From assembly GCF_014076495.1 (NCBI RefSeq), contig NZ_CP043575.1, forward strand, positions 744,001 through 808,000: a DNA stretch of 64,000 bases, read 5' to 3'. Within the stretch, counting starts at the first letter, position 1. Each line of letters starts with the position of its first letter. Positions 1 through 8,912 of this stretch are shown here, piece by piece. The position numbers and the translations under genes were made by a program. A model generated the notes under the pieces. That model was not told the DNA's origin. It did not search any database and saw nothing but the letters and a program-made list of their open reading frames with translations. The stretch is from Comamonas koreensis. Lineage in GTDB: Bacteria > Pseudomonadota > Gammaproteobacteria > Burkholderiales > Burkholderiaceae_C.

Positions 1-1
1 T

Positions 2-358
2 AGCGACTGCCTGGCGTTGCAGCGTCGTGCGGATCTGTTGATCAACATTGGCAATGTCCAGAATTACCAAATTCCCGGAAAAATCTATGAGTACCTGGGG
101 TCGGGAACCCCGGTCTTGCACATCCAGACTAGCGCATCAACAGACCCAGGTGCTGTGCTCATTAACCAGACCAGAGCCGGTGTGGTCGTCAAGAACGATG
201 CCCAGGACATCGCCAAAGCGCTGGGCAGCCTCCATGCACAATGGATGCATGATCCCCGTGCATTGGTGCTAGGCCGAGATGAAGCACTGGTGCAGAGCCA
301 CACCTGGACCAACAAAGCGGCGTTGTACCAGGCCTTGCTCTCCCGGTTGATGAGATAG
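2..358 (+). CDS. Glycosyltransferase, C-terminal part (truncated by window start)
   Basis: The reading frame is open from base 2, so the N-terminal part lies outside the window. The visible 118 residues have the layout of the second Rossmann half of a GT-B glycosyltransferase: a strand ending in DLLINIGN, then the acceptor/donor loop KIYEYLGSGTPVL, then a run covering the end of the nucleotide-binding domain. The Y-E-Y-L-G-S-G-T-P-V segment corresponds to the conserved E-x7-E region of group 1 family enzymes. It probably transfers a sugar from a nucleotide donor during exopolysaccharide or O-antigen assembly, in keeping with the sugar genes that follow. A TTG at 17 could be read as a start but lies inside the fold, so I treat the gene as 5'-incomplete. 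Donor and acceptor cannot be inferred. Confidence 0.75.
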   Translation, partial: SDCLALQRRADLLINIGNVQNYQIPGKIYEYLGSGTPVLHIQTSASTDPGAVLINQTRAGVVVKNDAQDIAKALGSLHAQWMHDPRALVLGRDEALVQSHTWTNKAALYQALLSRLMR

Positions 359-446
359 CTAGCAATTCATACCAATTATTATCTCGGCTGCATACTGATG
401 TGAACTATGCCGGAAATCTCATTTATCCATTTTATGCAAAGCAGCC

Positions 447-2513
447 ATGTTTAAGTTTTCAGGTCAAAAAATAATAAAATCATCATTTGGCATGATTAAT
501 CATGCTGTGGCCGCAAGCATGACCGTATTTATTGGGGTGTTTTGCTGTCTGCTAACTGTGTTTTGTATTTCCATCTATGGAAATTCAATCATCAACGATA
601 TGGCATTGAATGGTATCGATGTCAAATCCTATGCCATATCTGGACTGATCGTTGCAGTGTTCTTGGGTACTTTGTATATTTTTACCAAGAGAAAAAGGCA
701 TATAAACCCAAGGCTATTTATTGCTGCATCGGTTTTATTGTCTTTCGGTATTCAGTGCATCTATTACAAGCTGGTACATGCAAGCTGGGTCAGCGATTTC
801 CAACATATGTGGAATCTCTCTGGGGTATTGGCGGCAGAAGGCCGTTTTATTCCCAATGATATCTACGAGCAACGTATACTTCCTATCTTGTTGCCCCTGG
901 TATATATTTTTGGCAACCATCCCATGGTGGTGCCGATCTCTAATGCATTGTTTCTGATCTGCATCATGCTGATGGGTTACAGCATTCTGCAGAAAACACA
1001 TGGCCATTATTCGGCGCAGATCTTCACAATTTTGTGGCTGGCTTGTGCCGAGCCACTTTTCTCGCTCAAAATACCGACCCATGATTTGTGGGGGTTGTTT
1101 ATATTTGTATGCATCTCCTTGTGCATTGTTGTGTTCTTCCAGAGAAAGAAAAAGTCCATCACGTTTCTCTTGGGTATGGCTCTGGTCTCTGGGGTGCTGT
1201 GCATCATTCTTGATATTCAGCGAGAGTTAGGTGGCATGGTGATCGTAGCTTGGGCGGTGTCACTGTCTATTTATACGGTCAGAAATCAATTAGACCAGCC
1301 CCGTTCTGGAGATAACAAATACCTATGGGGCATGTTCGCCGTTGCGGGTGTTGTGTTTCTGGTGGGAGGTTTGGTTCTCAAAAGCAGCCATGTGATCGTC
1401 AGTTCTGACGGACTGAATTATTTAAAATATCTGCGCCTGGCATCTTTGTCTCCTGGCTTTTCACCAGGAAGCTACGCTTATGCCAATGAGTTTGGTACCT
1501 ATCTTCTCAAGGATTTGTCACCTGATGCCCAAAAAGACACCGCGCAGTCCCTCGTGCTTTCTGATTCCATCGTGCAGCCAGAGTTCAGGGTATCCGGAAT
1601 CATATATAAAACGGCGCAATTGGCGTATCTGGGTGGTCAGCATTATTTCTACCAAAATGGTATGGAGCTAGAGTCACCAATTTTGTTAAAAAATATTGCC
1701 AATTACAATAAAATAATATCAATAATAATTTGCGTTTTACTGATGGTAAAATTAAAATCAGCGTTGGATAGAGATCGGGAAATTTCAACCATTTTCTCTT
1801 TGTCCGTGCTATGCATCTTGATCGGGGCCTTGACAACTGTTGGGGAAATCCAGCCGAGGTATCTCTTCCCATTTTGGTTTTTCAGCGCTGTGGTGATCGC
1901 ATCGCAGTTCCGGCTGGCACCGCTGCCGACTCCTGCCGCATTCAGCTGGGGGGCTACAGTGCAAGTGGGATGCGCCATCATATTGGTGGGTGCTGCAACG
2001 CTTTGGTTGGGGTTATCTCGGTGGTACACGCCGGAGCATGGCCGGGTGTTATCTCCATTTTCCATCAAGAGGGGTAATGATATTCTTCCTTCTTATTCTC
2101 CGCCTTTGCAGTTGGATAAAAATGCCTACAGCGGTCGAAACAATGGGATAGGAAAGCTGGGTTTTACCATGGTGGTCGCCCCATCGGCGGGCAGGCCAAC
2201 GGATGTAACTGCTTCTAGAGACCTGTGTCTCAAGGATAAGACCTCTCTTCGTTTTGGATATGTGATGCCCCAGATGAAGCCGTCTATGGCAGATGCATTT
2301 CAGCTGCGTCTTTATTTCTCTGGCCATGAGGTTTGGAGGCAAAAGCTTCCCGATGATGGCAAGTTGAAGAATGTCTTGGTAGAAAACATTGCGCCAGCCA
2401 ATACATGTGGCACCCTTGAATTTAAACTGGTGGGCGGAGAGAGAATTTCTGAAGCTTCAGAGGCACAAGCTTCTCGAACAGAAATATATTTTCCCCGTTT
2501 GACTAAAAATTAA
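447..2513 (+). CDS. Large polytopic membrane protein, GT-C-type glycosyltransferase candidate
   Basis: This 688-residue protein begins with a short cytoplasmic stretch, then has roughly ten or more hydrophobic segments up to about residue 510, and ends in a soluble, probably periplasmic domain of about 170 residues. The first long loop, around residue 113, contains the acidic element WVSDFQHMW, resembling the Asp-bearing first periplasmic loop of GT-C enzymes that use polyprenyl-phosphate sugars. No family was recognised with certainty. It sits directly before the aminotransferase, a GtrB-like GT2 and a GtrA-like flippase, so I infer it is the third, serotype-specific component that transfers the lipid-linked sugar on the outer face of the inner membrane. 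The gene is visibly more AT-rich than the rest of the cluster, as is common for O-antigen genes. An O-antigen polymerase is the main alternative. Confidence 0.6.
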   Translation: MFKFSGQKIIKSSFGMINHAVAASMTVFIGVFCCLLTVFCISIYGNSIINDMALNGIDVKSYAISGLIVAVFLGTLYIFTKRKRHINPRLFIAASVLLSFGIQCIYYKLVHASWVSDFQHMWNLSGVLAAEGRFIPNDIYEQRILPILLPLVYIFGNHPMVVPISNALFLICIMLMGYSILQKTHGHYSAQIFTILWLACAEPLFSLKIPTHDLWGLFIFVCISLCIVVFFQRKKKSITFLLGMALVSGVLCIILDIQRELGGMVIVAWAVSLSIYTVRNQLDQPRSGDNKYLWGMFAVAGVVFLVGGLVLKSSHVIVSSDGLNYLKYLRLASLSPGFSPGSYAYANEFGTYLLKDLSPDAQKDTAQSLVLSDSIVQPEFRVSGIIYKTAQLAYLGGQHYFYQNGMELESPILLKNIANYNKIISIIICVLLMVKLKSALDRDREISTIFSLSVLCILIGALTTVGEIQPRYLFPFWFFSAVVIASQFRLAPLPTPAAFSWGATVQVGCAIILVGAATLWLGLSRWYTPEHGRVLSPFSIKRGNDILPSYSPPLQLDKNAYSGRNNGIGKLGFTMVVAPSAGRPTDVTASRDLCLKDKTSLRFGYVMPQMKPSMADAFQLRLYFSGHEVWRQKLPDDGKLKNVLVENIAPANTCGTLEFKLVGGERISEASEAQASRTEIYFPRLTKN

Positions 2514-2535
2514 TCACCCTGAGTAGGAGATTCGT

Positions 2536-3633
2536 ATGCTGCAAATAAACAATTTGGCTGAACGTATAAATAAATATAAGCCTGAAATTTCGGATGCGGT
2601 TGCACGCGTTATCAACAGTGGCTGGCTGGTTTTAGGCCCTGAAGTCAAACGGTTTGAAAAAGAATTTGCGCAATACAATGGCGCGCGTCATTGCATCTCA
2701 CTGGCCAACGGCACGGATGCCATCGAGCTTGCCTTGAAGGCCATGGGGGTCGCCGCGGGCGATACGGTGGCAACGGTTGCCAATGCGGGTATGTACACCA
2801 CCACGGCGTTGCTGGCGATCGGTGCACGTCCATACTTCATGGATGTGGACAGCCGTACGCACAACGTGACATTGCAAGAAGTGGAGAAAGCACTTGCGTC
2901 TGGCGTGAAAGCGGTGGTGGCAACCCATCTGTATGGATGGGCCGTAGAAGAGATCGAACGCATTGCTGCACGCTGCAGTGAACAGGGTGTACCACTGCTG
3001 GAGGATTGTGCGCAGGCACACGGCGCCCGCGTCAATGGCCGCCGGGTCGGCACCTTTGGTAAAGCGGCGAGCTTTAGCTTCTACCCCACCAAAAATCTTG
3101 GTGCGCTGGGGGATGGCGGGGCAGTGATTACCAATGACGATGCCCTTGCGCAGCAGGTCATGGGGTTGCGGCAATATGGCTGGTCTTCCAAATACCAGGT
3201 GGAGTTGGCCCATGCGCGCAACAGCCGCCTGGACGAAATGCAGGCCGCCGTCCTGCTTGAATTTTTGCCAAGCCTGGATGCGTGCAACGGCCTGAGAAGA
3301 AATATCGCATGCGTCTATGGAGAAAAAATAGACAATCCACATCTGGTAGCGACACAGGTGAACGATGAAAGCTATGTCGCGCATTTGTATGTGGTGCGTG
3401 TTGGCCACCGAGATTCCCTGCGTGCGTATCTCAAGAATGCAGGTATTGCTAGCGATGTCCACTATCCGATTCCTGACTATAAGCAGCCGGTCTTCAAGGA
3501 TGCCTACCAGTCGCTTCATCTGGAGAACACCGAGCTGCTGAGCCAGGAGGTCTTGACCTTGCCTTGTTATCCAGAGATGACCGATGCACAGGTCAACCAA
3601 GTCGTGAATGCAGTTAACGCGTGGAAGCCATGA
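2536..3633 (+). CDS. DegT/DnrJ/EryC1/StrS-family PLP sugar aminotransferase (FdtB/QdtB-like)
   Basis: A 365-residue fold type I PLP aminotransferase of the DegT family, normal in length. It shows the substrate/PLP motif ANGTDAIELALKA near residue 58, the LLEDCAQAHGA segment (PLP-ring Asp) around residue 156, and the Schiff-base lysine in FYPTKNLGALGDGG near residue 184. Enzymes of this group transfer an amino group from glutamate to a keto-sugar bound to dTDP or UDP. Because the gene two places downstream encodes a fused 3,4-ketoisomerase/N-acyltransferase, the likely substrate is dTDP-3-keto-6-deoxyhexose, giving a 3-amino-3,6-dideoxyhexose; that assignment is inferred from context. ATG at 2536 has a good ribosome binding site (AGGAG at 2525-2529). 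The TGA stop overlaps the start of the next gene. Confidence 0.85.
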   Translation: MLQINNLAERINKYKPEISDAVARVINSGWLVLGPEVKRFEKEFAQYNGARHCISLANGTDAIELALKAMGVAAGDTVATVANAGMYTTTALLAIGARPYFMDVDSRTHNVTLQEVEKALASGVKAVVATHLYGWAVEEIERIAARCSEQGVPLLEDCAQAHGARVNGRRVGTFGKAASFSFYPTKNLGALGDGGAVITNDDALAQQVMGLRQYGWSSKYQVELAHARNSRLDEMQAAVLLEFLPSLDACNGLRRNIACVYGEKIDNPHLVATQVNDESYVAHLYVVRVGHRDSLRAYLKNAGIASDVHYPIPDYKQPVFKDAYQSLHLENTELLSQEVLTLPCYPEMTDAQVNQVVNAVNAWKP

Positions 3634-4574
3634 TGTTCTCTATTGTGATTCCTGTGTACAAGAACGAGGCATCGTTGCCCCGGCTTATTGCAGCACTTAC
3701 CGCGCTGAAGGGATCCATACAAAGCGGGTTGGAAGTCGTTTTTGTCGTGGACGGCAGTCCAGACAATTCTTTCGGGTTGTTGAAGGAATCACTTGCATCC
3801 CTGCCATTTCCAACCCAGTTGCTGCTGCATTCCAGAAATTTTGGGTCTTTTGCCGCCATTCGTACCGGTTTGAAAGCAGCCCGTGGCGACGGCTTTGGGG
3901 TGATGGCGGCAGATCTGCAAGAGCCTCCTGAACTGATGATCTCATTTGCGGAGGCCCTTCAGAAGGGTGAGTGCGATGTGGTGGTGGGAACCAGAAGGGG
4001 CCGGGACGACCCCTTCTTCAGCCGCATTGCATCGCAGGCATTTTGGTCTCTTTATCGTAAATATGTTGTCAAAGATATGCCATCAGGTGGCGTAGATGTC
4101 TTTGGATGCAATCGGCAATTCCGTGATCAATTGCTGCAATTGCAGGAGTCGCGATCGTCCTTGGTGGCGCTGATTTTCTGGCTCGGCTTTCGTCGCAAGC
4201 TGATTGCCTATTCCCGACAGGCGCGCCAGGAAGGGAGTTCTGGTTGGACATTTCGCAAGAAATTGGACTATATGCTGGACAGCATTTTTGCTTTTTCTGA
4301 CGCCCCTATCCGAGCCCTGCTGCGCCTGGGATTTATGGGCTGCTTCATCTCCATATTGCTAATGGGTATGGTGTTTGTAGCAAAAATGGTTGGTGATATC
4401 CAGGTGCCAGGTTACACAGCCACGCTGCTGGTCGTGCTTTTCTTTGGTGCACTCAACATGTTTAGTTTGGGCATTGTGGGAACCTATGCTTGGCGTACCT
4501 ATGAGAATAGCAAACAGCGACCCCTTGCTGTGACCTCTCTGATATTTAATAACTTTGAAAAACACGATGACTGA
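3630..4574 (+). CDS. GT2-family polyprenyl-phosphate glycosyltransferase (GtrB/DPM1-like)
   Basis: A GT-A fold glycosyltransferase of about 314 residues. The N-terminus [11 protein letters not shown] is the classic GT2 nucleotide-binding strand; VVDGSPDNS and [10 protein letters not shown] carry the two acidic metal/nucleotide motifs. Two hydrophobic segments near the C-terminus (about residues 230-255 and 263-290) match the membrane anchor of GtrB/DPM1-type enzymes, which load a sugar from a nucleotide onto undecaprenyl phosphate on the cytoplasmic face. I chose ATG at 3630 because it overlaps the upstream TGA (ATGA), indicating translational coupling; ATG 3633 and GTG 3621 are also in frame. 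Lying between two amino-sugar synthesis genes and ahead of a GtrA-like gene, its donor may be the dTDP-3-acetamido sugar rather than UDP-glucose. Confidence 0.8.
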   Translation: MMFSIVIPVYKNEASLPRLIAALTALKGSIQSGLEVVFVVDGSPDNSFGLLKESLASLPFPTQLLLHSRNFGSFAAIRTGLKAARGDGFGVMAADLQEPPELMISFAEALQKGECDVVVGTRRGRDDPFFSRIASQAFWSLYRKYVVKDMPSGGVDVFGCNRQFRDQLLQLQESRSSLVALIFWLGFRRKLIAYSRQARQEGSSGWTFRKKLDYMLDSIFAFSDAPIRALLRLGFMGCFISILLMGMVFVAKMVGDIQVPGYTATLLVVLFFGALNMFSLGIVGTYAWRTYENSKQRPLAVTSLIFNNFEKHDD

Positions 4575-5517
4575 CACTCCTAAGATTCATGCAACCGCAG
4601 AAGTGGCCAGCGCGCACATTGGTTCAGGCACCAGTATCTGGCAGAACGTGGTTGTGTTGGCAGGGGCACAGATAGGTCGCAATTGCAATATCAATGCCCA
4701 GTGCTTTTTGGAAAATGATGTCCTCCTCGGGGACCGCGTCACTGTCAAATCAGGGGTTTATTTGTGGGATGGTGTCCATCTGCAAGACGATGTCTTTGTA
4801 GGTCCAAACGTCACATTTACCAATGATAAATTTCCCCGCTCCAAGCAATACCCGGAAACGTTTGCAAAGACCGTGGTATGCGAAGGTGCTTCCATCGGTG
4901 GAGGTGCGGTCATTCTTCCCGGCATCCGCATAGAGCGTGGCGCCATGGTGGGCGCTGGCGCTGTTGTCACTAAAAGTGTGCCCCCCTTCGCCATTGTGGT
5001 CGGCAATCCTGCCCAGATTGTGGGATACGTGTCTGGACCCGTGGTTTCCGCCGCTGCCACAGTAGCCCCAGCACCCTTGCCCCAATTGGGTAGTCCTGTC
5101 AGCGTTGGTGTAGGCAACGTCAAATTGCATGCACTCAAGGTGGTTGGAGACATGCGTGGCGATCTTTCTGTCGGTGAGATGCCCGCAGAAATCCCTTTTG
5201 ATGTCAAACGTTATTTCCTGGTTTTCAATGTTCCGAGTACAAAAACGCGTGGGGAGCATGCGCATTACCAGTGCCACCAGTTTTTAATTTGCGTGAAAGG
5301 TAGCTGCTCGGTCGTGGTGGACGATGGCGCGCATCGGGCCGAAGTGGTGTTGGACACGCCTGGTAAAGGCCTGCATCTGCCTCCGCTGACCTGGGGTATT
5401 CAGTACAAGTATTCCAAAGACGCAGTGCTATTGGTTTTCGCCTCGCACACCTATGATGCAAAAGACTATATTCGGGATTATTCTGAATTTACCAACGTGG
5501 TAAAAAACGCTTCATAG
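4567..5517 (+). CDS. Bifunctional sugar N-acyltransferase / dTDP-4-keto-6-deoxyhexose 3,4-ketoisomerase (FdtD-like fusion)
   Basis: Two enzymes are fused in about 316 residues. Residues 1-155 form a left-handed beta-helix of hexapeptide repeats, as in FdtC/QdtC-type N-acyltransferases, with the conserved [10 protein letters not shown] loop. A linker rich in Ala, Pro and Val (about 160-185) leads to a WxcM/FdtA-type cupin (about 185-310) with [11 protein letters not shown], which carries the His pair of dTDP-4-keto-6-deoxyglucose 3,4-ketoisomerases. Such bifunctional proteins are known, as FdtD. The two activities flank the aminotransferase step, so this gene plus the aminotransferase at 2536 convert dTDP-4-keto-6-deoxyglucose to a dTDP-3-acylamido-3,6-dideoxyhexose; whether the galacto (Fuc3NAc) or gluco (Qui3NAc) form cannot be decided. 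ATG 4567 overlaps the previous stop by 8 bases. RmlA and RmlB, which supply the precursor, are not in the window. Confidence 0.85.
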   Translation: MTDTPKIHATAEVASAHIGSGTSIWQNVVVLAGAQIGRNCNINAQCFLENDVLLGDRVTVKSGVYLWDGVHLQDDVFVGPNVTFTNDKFPRSKQYPETFAKTVVCEGASIGGGAVILPGIRIERGAMVGAGAVVTKSVPPFAIVVGNPAQIVGYVSGPVVSAAATVAPAPLPQLGSPVSVGVGNVKLHALKVVGDMRGDLSVGEMPAEIPFDVKRYFLVFNVPSTKTRGEHAHYQCHQFLICVKGSCSVVVDDGAHRAEVVLDTPGKGLHLPPLTWGIQYKYSKDAVLLVFASHTYDAKDYIRDYSEFTNVVKNAS

Positions 5518-5518
5518 C

Positions 5519-5932
5519 ATGCGTGTTGTGAAAATCACGCCACAAGTTCAACGCTGGCTGCGCTTTGTGGCAGGTGGCGGAATCAACACCGGATTCTCTT
5601 ACCTGCTGTACTTGTTGCTGGGCTTGGTGCTCAACTACCAGTTCGCCTTTTTTGTTGCTTATATTGCGGGTATATTTTTTTCCTACTGGTTCAATGCCCG
5701 ATTTGTCTTTCATGTGCCATTGTCATGGAAGGGCCTGCTTTCTTACCCGTTGGTCTATGTGGTTCAATATGTGATCTCCGCACTGCTTTTGGGCAGTGCC
5801 GTTGAATGGTTGGGTATAGACAAGCGTATCGCGCCATTGGCCATCACCTCGATCACGCTTCCCATCACCTACCTGATGAGCAAATTTCTGCTGGCTTCGC
5901 GCAAGCCTGCATCACCAGACCATTTGCAATGA
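5519..5932 (+). CDS. GtrA-like family membrane protein (putative lipid-linked sugar flippase)
   Basis: A 137-residue protein with four hydrophobic segments (about 18-36, 41-58, 75-95 and 103-122) and the family feature QRWLRFVAGGGINTG near the N-terminus, followed by an SYWFNARFVF motif after the second segment. These match the GtrA/DPMS-like family, whose members are thought to flip undecaprenyl-phosphate-linked sugars to the periplasm or to stabilise the GT2 partner. The start ATG lies one base after the previous TAG stop, so it belongs to the same operon. Its partner is most likely the GT2 at 3630-4574, with the GT-C-like protein at 447-2513 as the final transferase. No odd features. Confidence 0.85.
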   Translation: MRVVKITPQVQRWLRFVAGGGINTGFSYLLYLLLGLVLNYQFAFFVAYIAGIFFSYWFNARFVFHVPLSWKGLLSYPLVYVVQYVISALLLGSAVEWLGIDKRIAPLAITSITLPITYLMSKFLLASRKPASPDHLQ

Positions 5933-5954
5933 GGTGGTCTTCTCCAACGACAGC

Positions 5955-7124
5955 ATGAAGCTAGACCTTATTTTGGGCGCGGACGCACTTCGCCCGCCGC
6001 TGACGGGCATCGGCCGCTACACCTACGAACTGGCAAAGCGGCTGGACCACCATGAAGCCATGGTGCGGGTGCGCTATTTTTCGATGGGGCAATGGGTCGA
6101 GGATCCGCTGGCGGCATTGGCGGTGCCCGCCGAGGCGGGAGCTTCCGCCGCTATCCCAGAGGTGAAGACCCTGCGTGACCGCCTCTCATCCAACCGAGCT
6201 GCGGTGCGCGTATTTGCGCTGCTGACCCCTGCGCTTTTTGGTTGGCGGCTGCGTGGCAACCACGCTGCGATTTACCATTCGCCCAACTACATCGTCCCTC
6301 CGTTTTCGGGCAAGACGGTCAGCACGGTTCACGACTTGTCCCACCTGCTGCACCCTGAGTTCCACCCCCAGGCCCGTGTGGACTATTTGCGCCTGGCGCT
6401 GGATGCCAGTCTGGCCCGTACGGACCAGGTCATCACCGTTTCGGAAACGGTGCGGCAAGAAATGCTGGCCCATGGGCTCATGTCTGCGGATCGCATCCAG
6501 GCCATCCATTTGGCAGCCGACAGTGCTTATCGCCCTCACACCCAGGAAATGCTGGCACCTGCGATGCAGGCGCTGGGCCTGCAGGCCCAGCAGTACAGCT
6601 TGTTTGTCGGCACCGTAGAGCCGCGTAAAAATGTGGCTCGCCTGATCCAGGCGTACCGGCAGCTTTCACCAGCCCTGCGCCAGGCCTATCCGTTGGTGGT
6701 CGCGGGCGGCAAGGGATGGAACTCCGAAGCCATCCATGAGGAGTTGGCCAGTGCCGAGGCAGAGGGTTGGTTGCGCTATCTCTCGTTTATCGACCAGCGC
6801 TGGCTGCCTGCGCTATACGCCGGTGCACGGCTGATGGCCTACCCATCGCTCTACGAAGGCTTTGGCCTGCCCATCGTTGAGGCGATGGCCAGTGGTACAC
6901 CTGTGCTCACCTCCAATACCTCCTGCATGCCCGAAGTCGCTGGCGGTGCAGCCTATTTGGTTAACCCACGCGATGTGGATGACATCCGCCACGGTCTGGA
7001 GCACTGCTTGAGCGACGAGGCATGGCAGGCCGATGCGCGGGCCAAAGGGCTCGCACGAGCGGCACAGCTGTCATGGGACCGCTGTGCCAGTGAAACCATC
7101 GCGGTATATCAGAAACTGGTGTGA
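5955..7124 (+). CDS. GT4-family (group 1) glycosyltransferase
   Basis: A GT-B glycosyltransferase of about 389 residues. The N-terminal half has the acceptor-side motif PPLTGIGRYTYEL, and the C-terminal half has FVGTVEPRKN (donor-binding loop) and the signature YPSLYEGFGLPIVEAMASGTPV with the conserved E-x7-E pair. It should transfer a nucleotide-activated hexose, often mannose or a related sugar, to a growing cell-surface glycan in the cytoplasm. I prefer ATG 5955 (MKLDLILG), which starts exactly at the first beta strand; the in-frame GTG at 5934 is an alternative. It is the last gene of the polysaccharide cluster: the next gene is on the opposite strand and belongs to zinc homeostasis. From here on GC content rises. 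Confidence 0.88.
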   Translation: MKLDLILGADALRPPLTGIGRYTYELAKRLDHHEAMVRVRYFSMGQWVEDPLAALAVPAEAGASAAIPEVKTLRDRLSSNRAAVRVFALLTPALFGWRLRGNHAAIYHSPNYIVPPFSGKTVSTVHDLSHLLHPEFHPQARVDYLRLALDASLARTDQVITVSETVRQEMLAHGLMSADRIQAIHLAADSAYRPHTQEMLAPAMQALGLQAQQYSLFVGTVEPRKNVARLIQAYRQLSPALRQAYPLVVAGGKGWNSEAIHEELASAEAEGWLRYLSFIDQRWLPALYAGARLMAYPSLYEGFGLPIVEAMASGTPVLTSNTSCMPEVAGGAAYLVNPRDVDDIRHGLEHCLSDEAWQADARAKGLARAAQLSWDRCASETIAVYQKLV

Positions 7125-7128
7125 GGGC

Positions 7129-7154
7129 GCCCACCTAGGTGCCCTTTGGTGGGC
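7129..7154. terminator. Possible bidirectional terminator hairpin between convergent genes
   Basis: A 7-bp inverted repeat (GCCCACC at 7129-7135, GGTGGGC at 7148-7154) with a 12-base loop directly follows the glycosyltransferase stop and precedes the end of the convergent COG0523 gene. No uridine tract follows, so assignment rests on position only. Confidence 0.35.
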
Positions 7155-7219
7155 TTGAAGCCGACGGAATCTGCAGCGCTTGCAACGGCAGGGGCAAAGG
7201 CAGAGGCGCTGCCGGCCCC

Positions 7220-8449
7220 TCAAGGCCAATCCACAAACGAATGCCGCCACCCCTTCCACACCGCAGGCCCCTGCGCCATCTCCGCATCGGTCAGCAGGCA
7301 ACTGTCCAGCTGTGCACGCAAGGCGGGCTCATTCATATCGATACCGATCAGCACCAGCTCCTGGCGCGCATCGCCGACGCGCTCGTCCCAGGCTTTGCGG
7401 ATCAGGGCTAGCGCCTCTGCGTCCTGTGGCCAGCGCTCTTGCGGCACGGCGGCCCACCAGTAGCCGGCCGCGCTGTGGCGGGCAACGGCACCGGCCTGTG
7501 ACCACTGGCCTGCCAACGTGGGGTGGCTGGCCAGCCAGAAAAAGCCTTTGGAGCGCACGACCCCCGGCCATTCCTGGTTGATCAGCGCAAAAAAGCGCTC
7601 GGGATGGAAGGGGCGGCGTGCGCGGTAGACAAAGCTGCCAATGCCATAGGCCTCCGTCTCGGGCTGGTGGCTGCCGCGCAGCTCCTGCAGCCAGCCGGGG
7701 GCCTGGGAGGCCTGCTCAAAATCGAACAGACCCGTTTGCAGCACCTTGTGCAGGGGCACCTGGCCAAACGCGGCCAGCTCGATGCGGGCACGGCGGTTCA
7801 GGCCACGCAAGATGCCCATCAGCTGCTCGCGCTCGGCGTCAGACACCAGGTCGGCCTTGTTGAGCACGATCACATCGCAGAACTCGATCTGCTCAACCAG
7901 CAGGTCCACCACGGTGCGCTGGTCCTCATCGCCCAGCGATTGGCCGCGTGCCCGTAGCTGGTCGCGTGAGCTGTAGTCGCGCAGAAAGTTGAAGGCATCG
8001 ACTACGGTGACCATGGTGTCCAGCTGCGCCACATCGCCCAGGCTGCGGCCGTCCTCGCCGGCAAAGGTAAAGGTCTCTGCTACGGGCAAGGGTTCGGAGA
8101 TGCCGGTGGACTCAATCACCAGCTGGTCAAAGCGGCCTTCGCTGGCCAGGCGGCTGACTTCCAGCAGCAAATCCTCGCGCAGGGTGCAGCAGATGCAGCC
8201 ACTGCTCATCTCCACCAGCTTCTCATCGGTGCGTGAGAGTTCGGCCCCGCCCTGGCGCACCAGGGCTGCGTCGATATTGACCTCGGACATGTCATTGACG
8301 ATGACCGCCACGCGCCTGCCTTCGCGGTTGTTCAGGATGTAGTTCAGCAGGGTGGTTTTGCCGGCGCCCAGGAATCCGGAGAGCACAGTAACGGGGAGCT
8401 TGGCGGGGCGTGTCGTGGCCAGTGGATAGGAGAGGGCGGTGGAAGTCAT
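7220..8449 (-). CDS. COG0523 G3E-family GTPase, zinc metallochaperone candidate (ZigA/YciC-like)
   Basis: This 409-residue protein has the Walker A motif [12 protein letters not shown] at residues 25-36, the COG0523 metal-binding motif GCICC near residue 85, the GTPase motif NKADLV near residue 200, and a CobW C-terminal domain. The length matches the YciC/ZigA/ZagA subgroup, which are zinc-starvation-induced GTPases that deliver zinc to essential enzymes, rather than CobW of cobalamin synthesis. Context supports this: a palindromic Zur box lies 85 bases upstream of its start, the divergent transcript carries zur, and the znu transporter genes follow. ATG at 8449 is the only sensible start, leaving eleven residues before the first conserved strand. 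Zinc is inferred as the metal; the client protein is unknown. Confidence 0.88.
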   Translation of the reverse strand: MTSTALSYPLATTRPAKLPVTVLSGFLGAGKTTLLNYILNNREGRRVAVIVNDMSEVNIDAALVRQGGAELSRTDEKLVEMSSGCICCTLREDLLLEVSRLASEGRFDQLVIESTGISEPLPVAETFTFAGEDGRSLGDVAQLDTMVTVVDAFNFLRDYSSRDQLRARGQSLGDEDQRTVVDLLVEQIEFCDVIVLNKADLVSDAEREQLMGILRGLNRRARIELAAFGQVPLHKVLQTGLFDFEQASQAPGWLQELRGSHQPETEAYGIGSFVYRARRPFHPERFFALINQEWPGVVRSKGFFWLASHPTLAGQWSQAGAVARHSAAGYWWAAVPQERWPQDAEALALIRKAWDERVGDARQELVLIGIDMNEPALRAQLDSCLLTDAEMAQGPAVWKGWRHSFVDWP

Positions 8450-8533
8450 CGTGGAATGTGGGGTTGGCGCTGGCTGGGGTGGCTTGCTGCATGCCCAGGC
8501 CAGCGTTGGGTGGTGTCTGTGTTAGCGATTAGA

Positions 8534-8547
8534 TATGTTATAACATA
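8534..8547. promoter_or_regulatory. Zur box between the COG0523 GTPase gene and the zur transcript
   Basis: TATGTTATAACATA is a perfect 14-bp palindrome matching the proteobacterial Zur consensus core GTTATAACATAAC (the right flank continues AACA). It sits in the 175-bp divergent intergenic region and could repress both the GTPase gene (start 8449) and the small-gene/zur transcript (start 8625) when zinc is plentiful. Confidence 0.85.
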
Positions 8548-8624
8548 ACAAAATCAAGCTGGCTTTTCTCAAGCGTTCATGGGGAACCGGGGTGGGCAGC
8601 TGTTGAGATGTGGAAAGAACACCG

Positions 8625-8885
8625 ATGATTCCCAGAACCTACGCGCAGTGGCGGCACTGCATCACGGTCGAATGCGGCATCCCCTTGAGCGCCGACTTCA
8701 TCGCGCAACGCCTGGCGGTGTGGCGCAATCCGCAGTTGGAAGAGACGCAGCGCTTCAGGCGCCTCTATGGCGATGCGCATTGGCAGGCGGTGCAGCGCTG
8801 GTTGGTGCAGGCGGTGCAGGAGCAAAAGCAGGAGGGCGCTGCTGCGGTGCCCCCGCTGGCGGCGCCCGCACAGCAGACCGGCTAA
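8625..8885 (+). CDS. Small conserved-looking hypothetical protein upstream of zur
   Basis: An 86-residue protein, starting MIPRTYAQWRHCITVECGIPL, with a helical, basic-acidic centre (AQRLAVWRNPQLEETQRFRRLYG) and an Ala/Pro-rich tail. I do not recognise a family. It has no signal peptide or membrane segment and only two cysteines. ATG 8625 is preferred; an in-frame GTG at 8610 would add five residues. It begins 78 bases after the Zur box and ends 27 bases before zur, so it is probably co-transcribed with zur and repressed by zinc. The protein-like composition and its place in the regulon argue that it is real. A role in zinc-starvation physiology is an inference from location only. Confidence 0.6.
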   Translation: MIPRTYAQWRHCITVECGIPLSADFIAQRLAVWRNPQLEETQRFRRLYGDAHWQAVQRWLVQAVQEQKQEGAAAVPPLAAPAQQTG

Positions 8886-8912
8886 ACTCGGGCCTCTGTC
8901 TTTGTTGTCACC

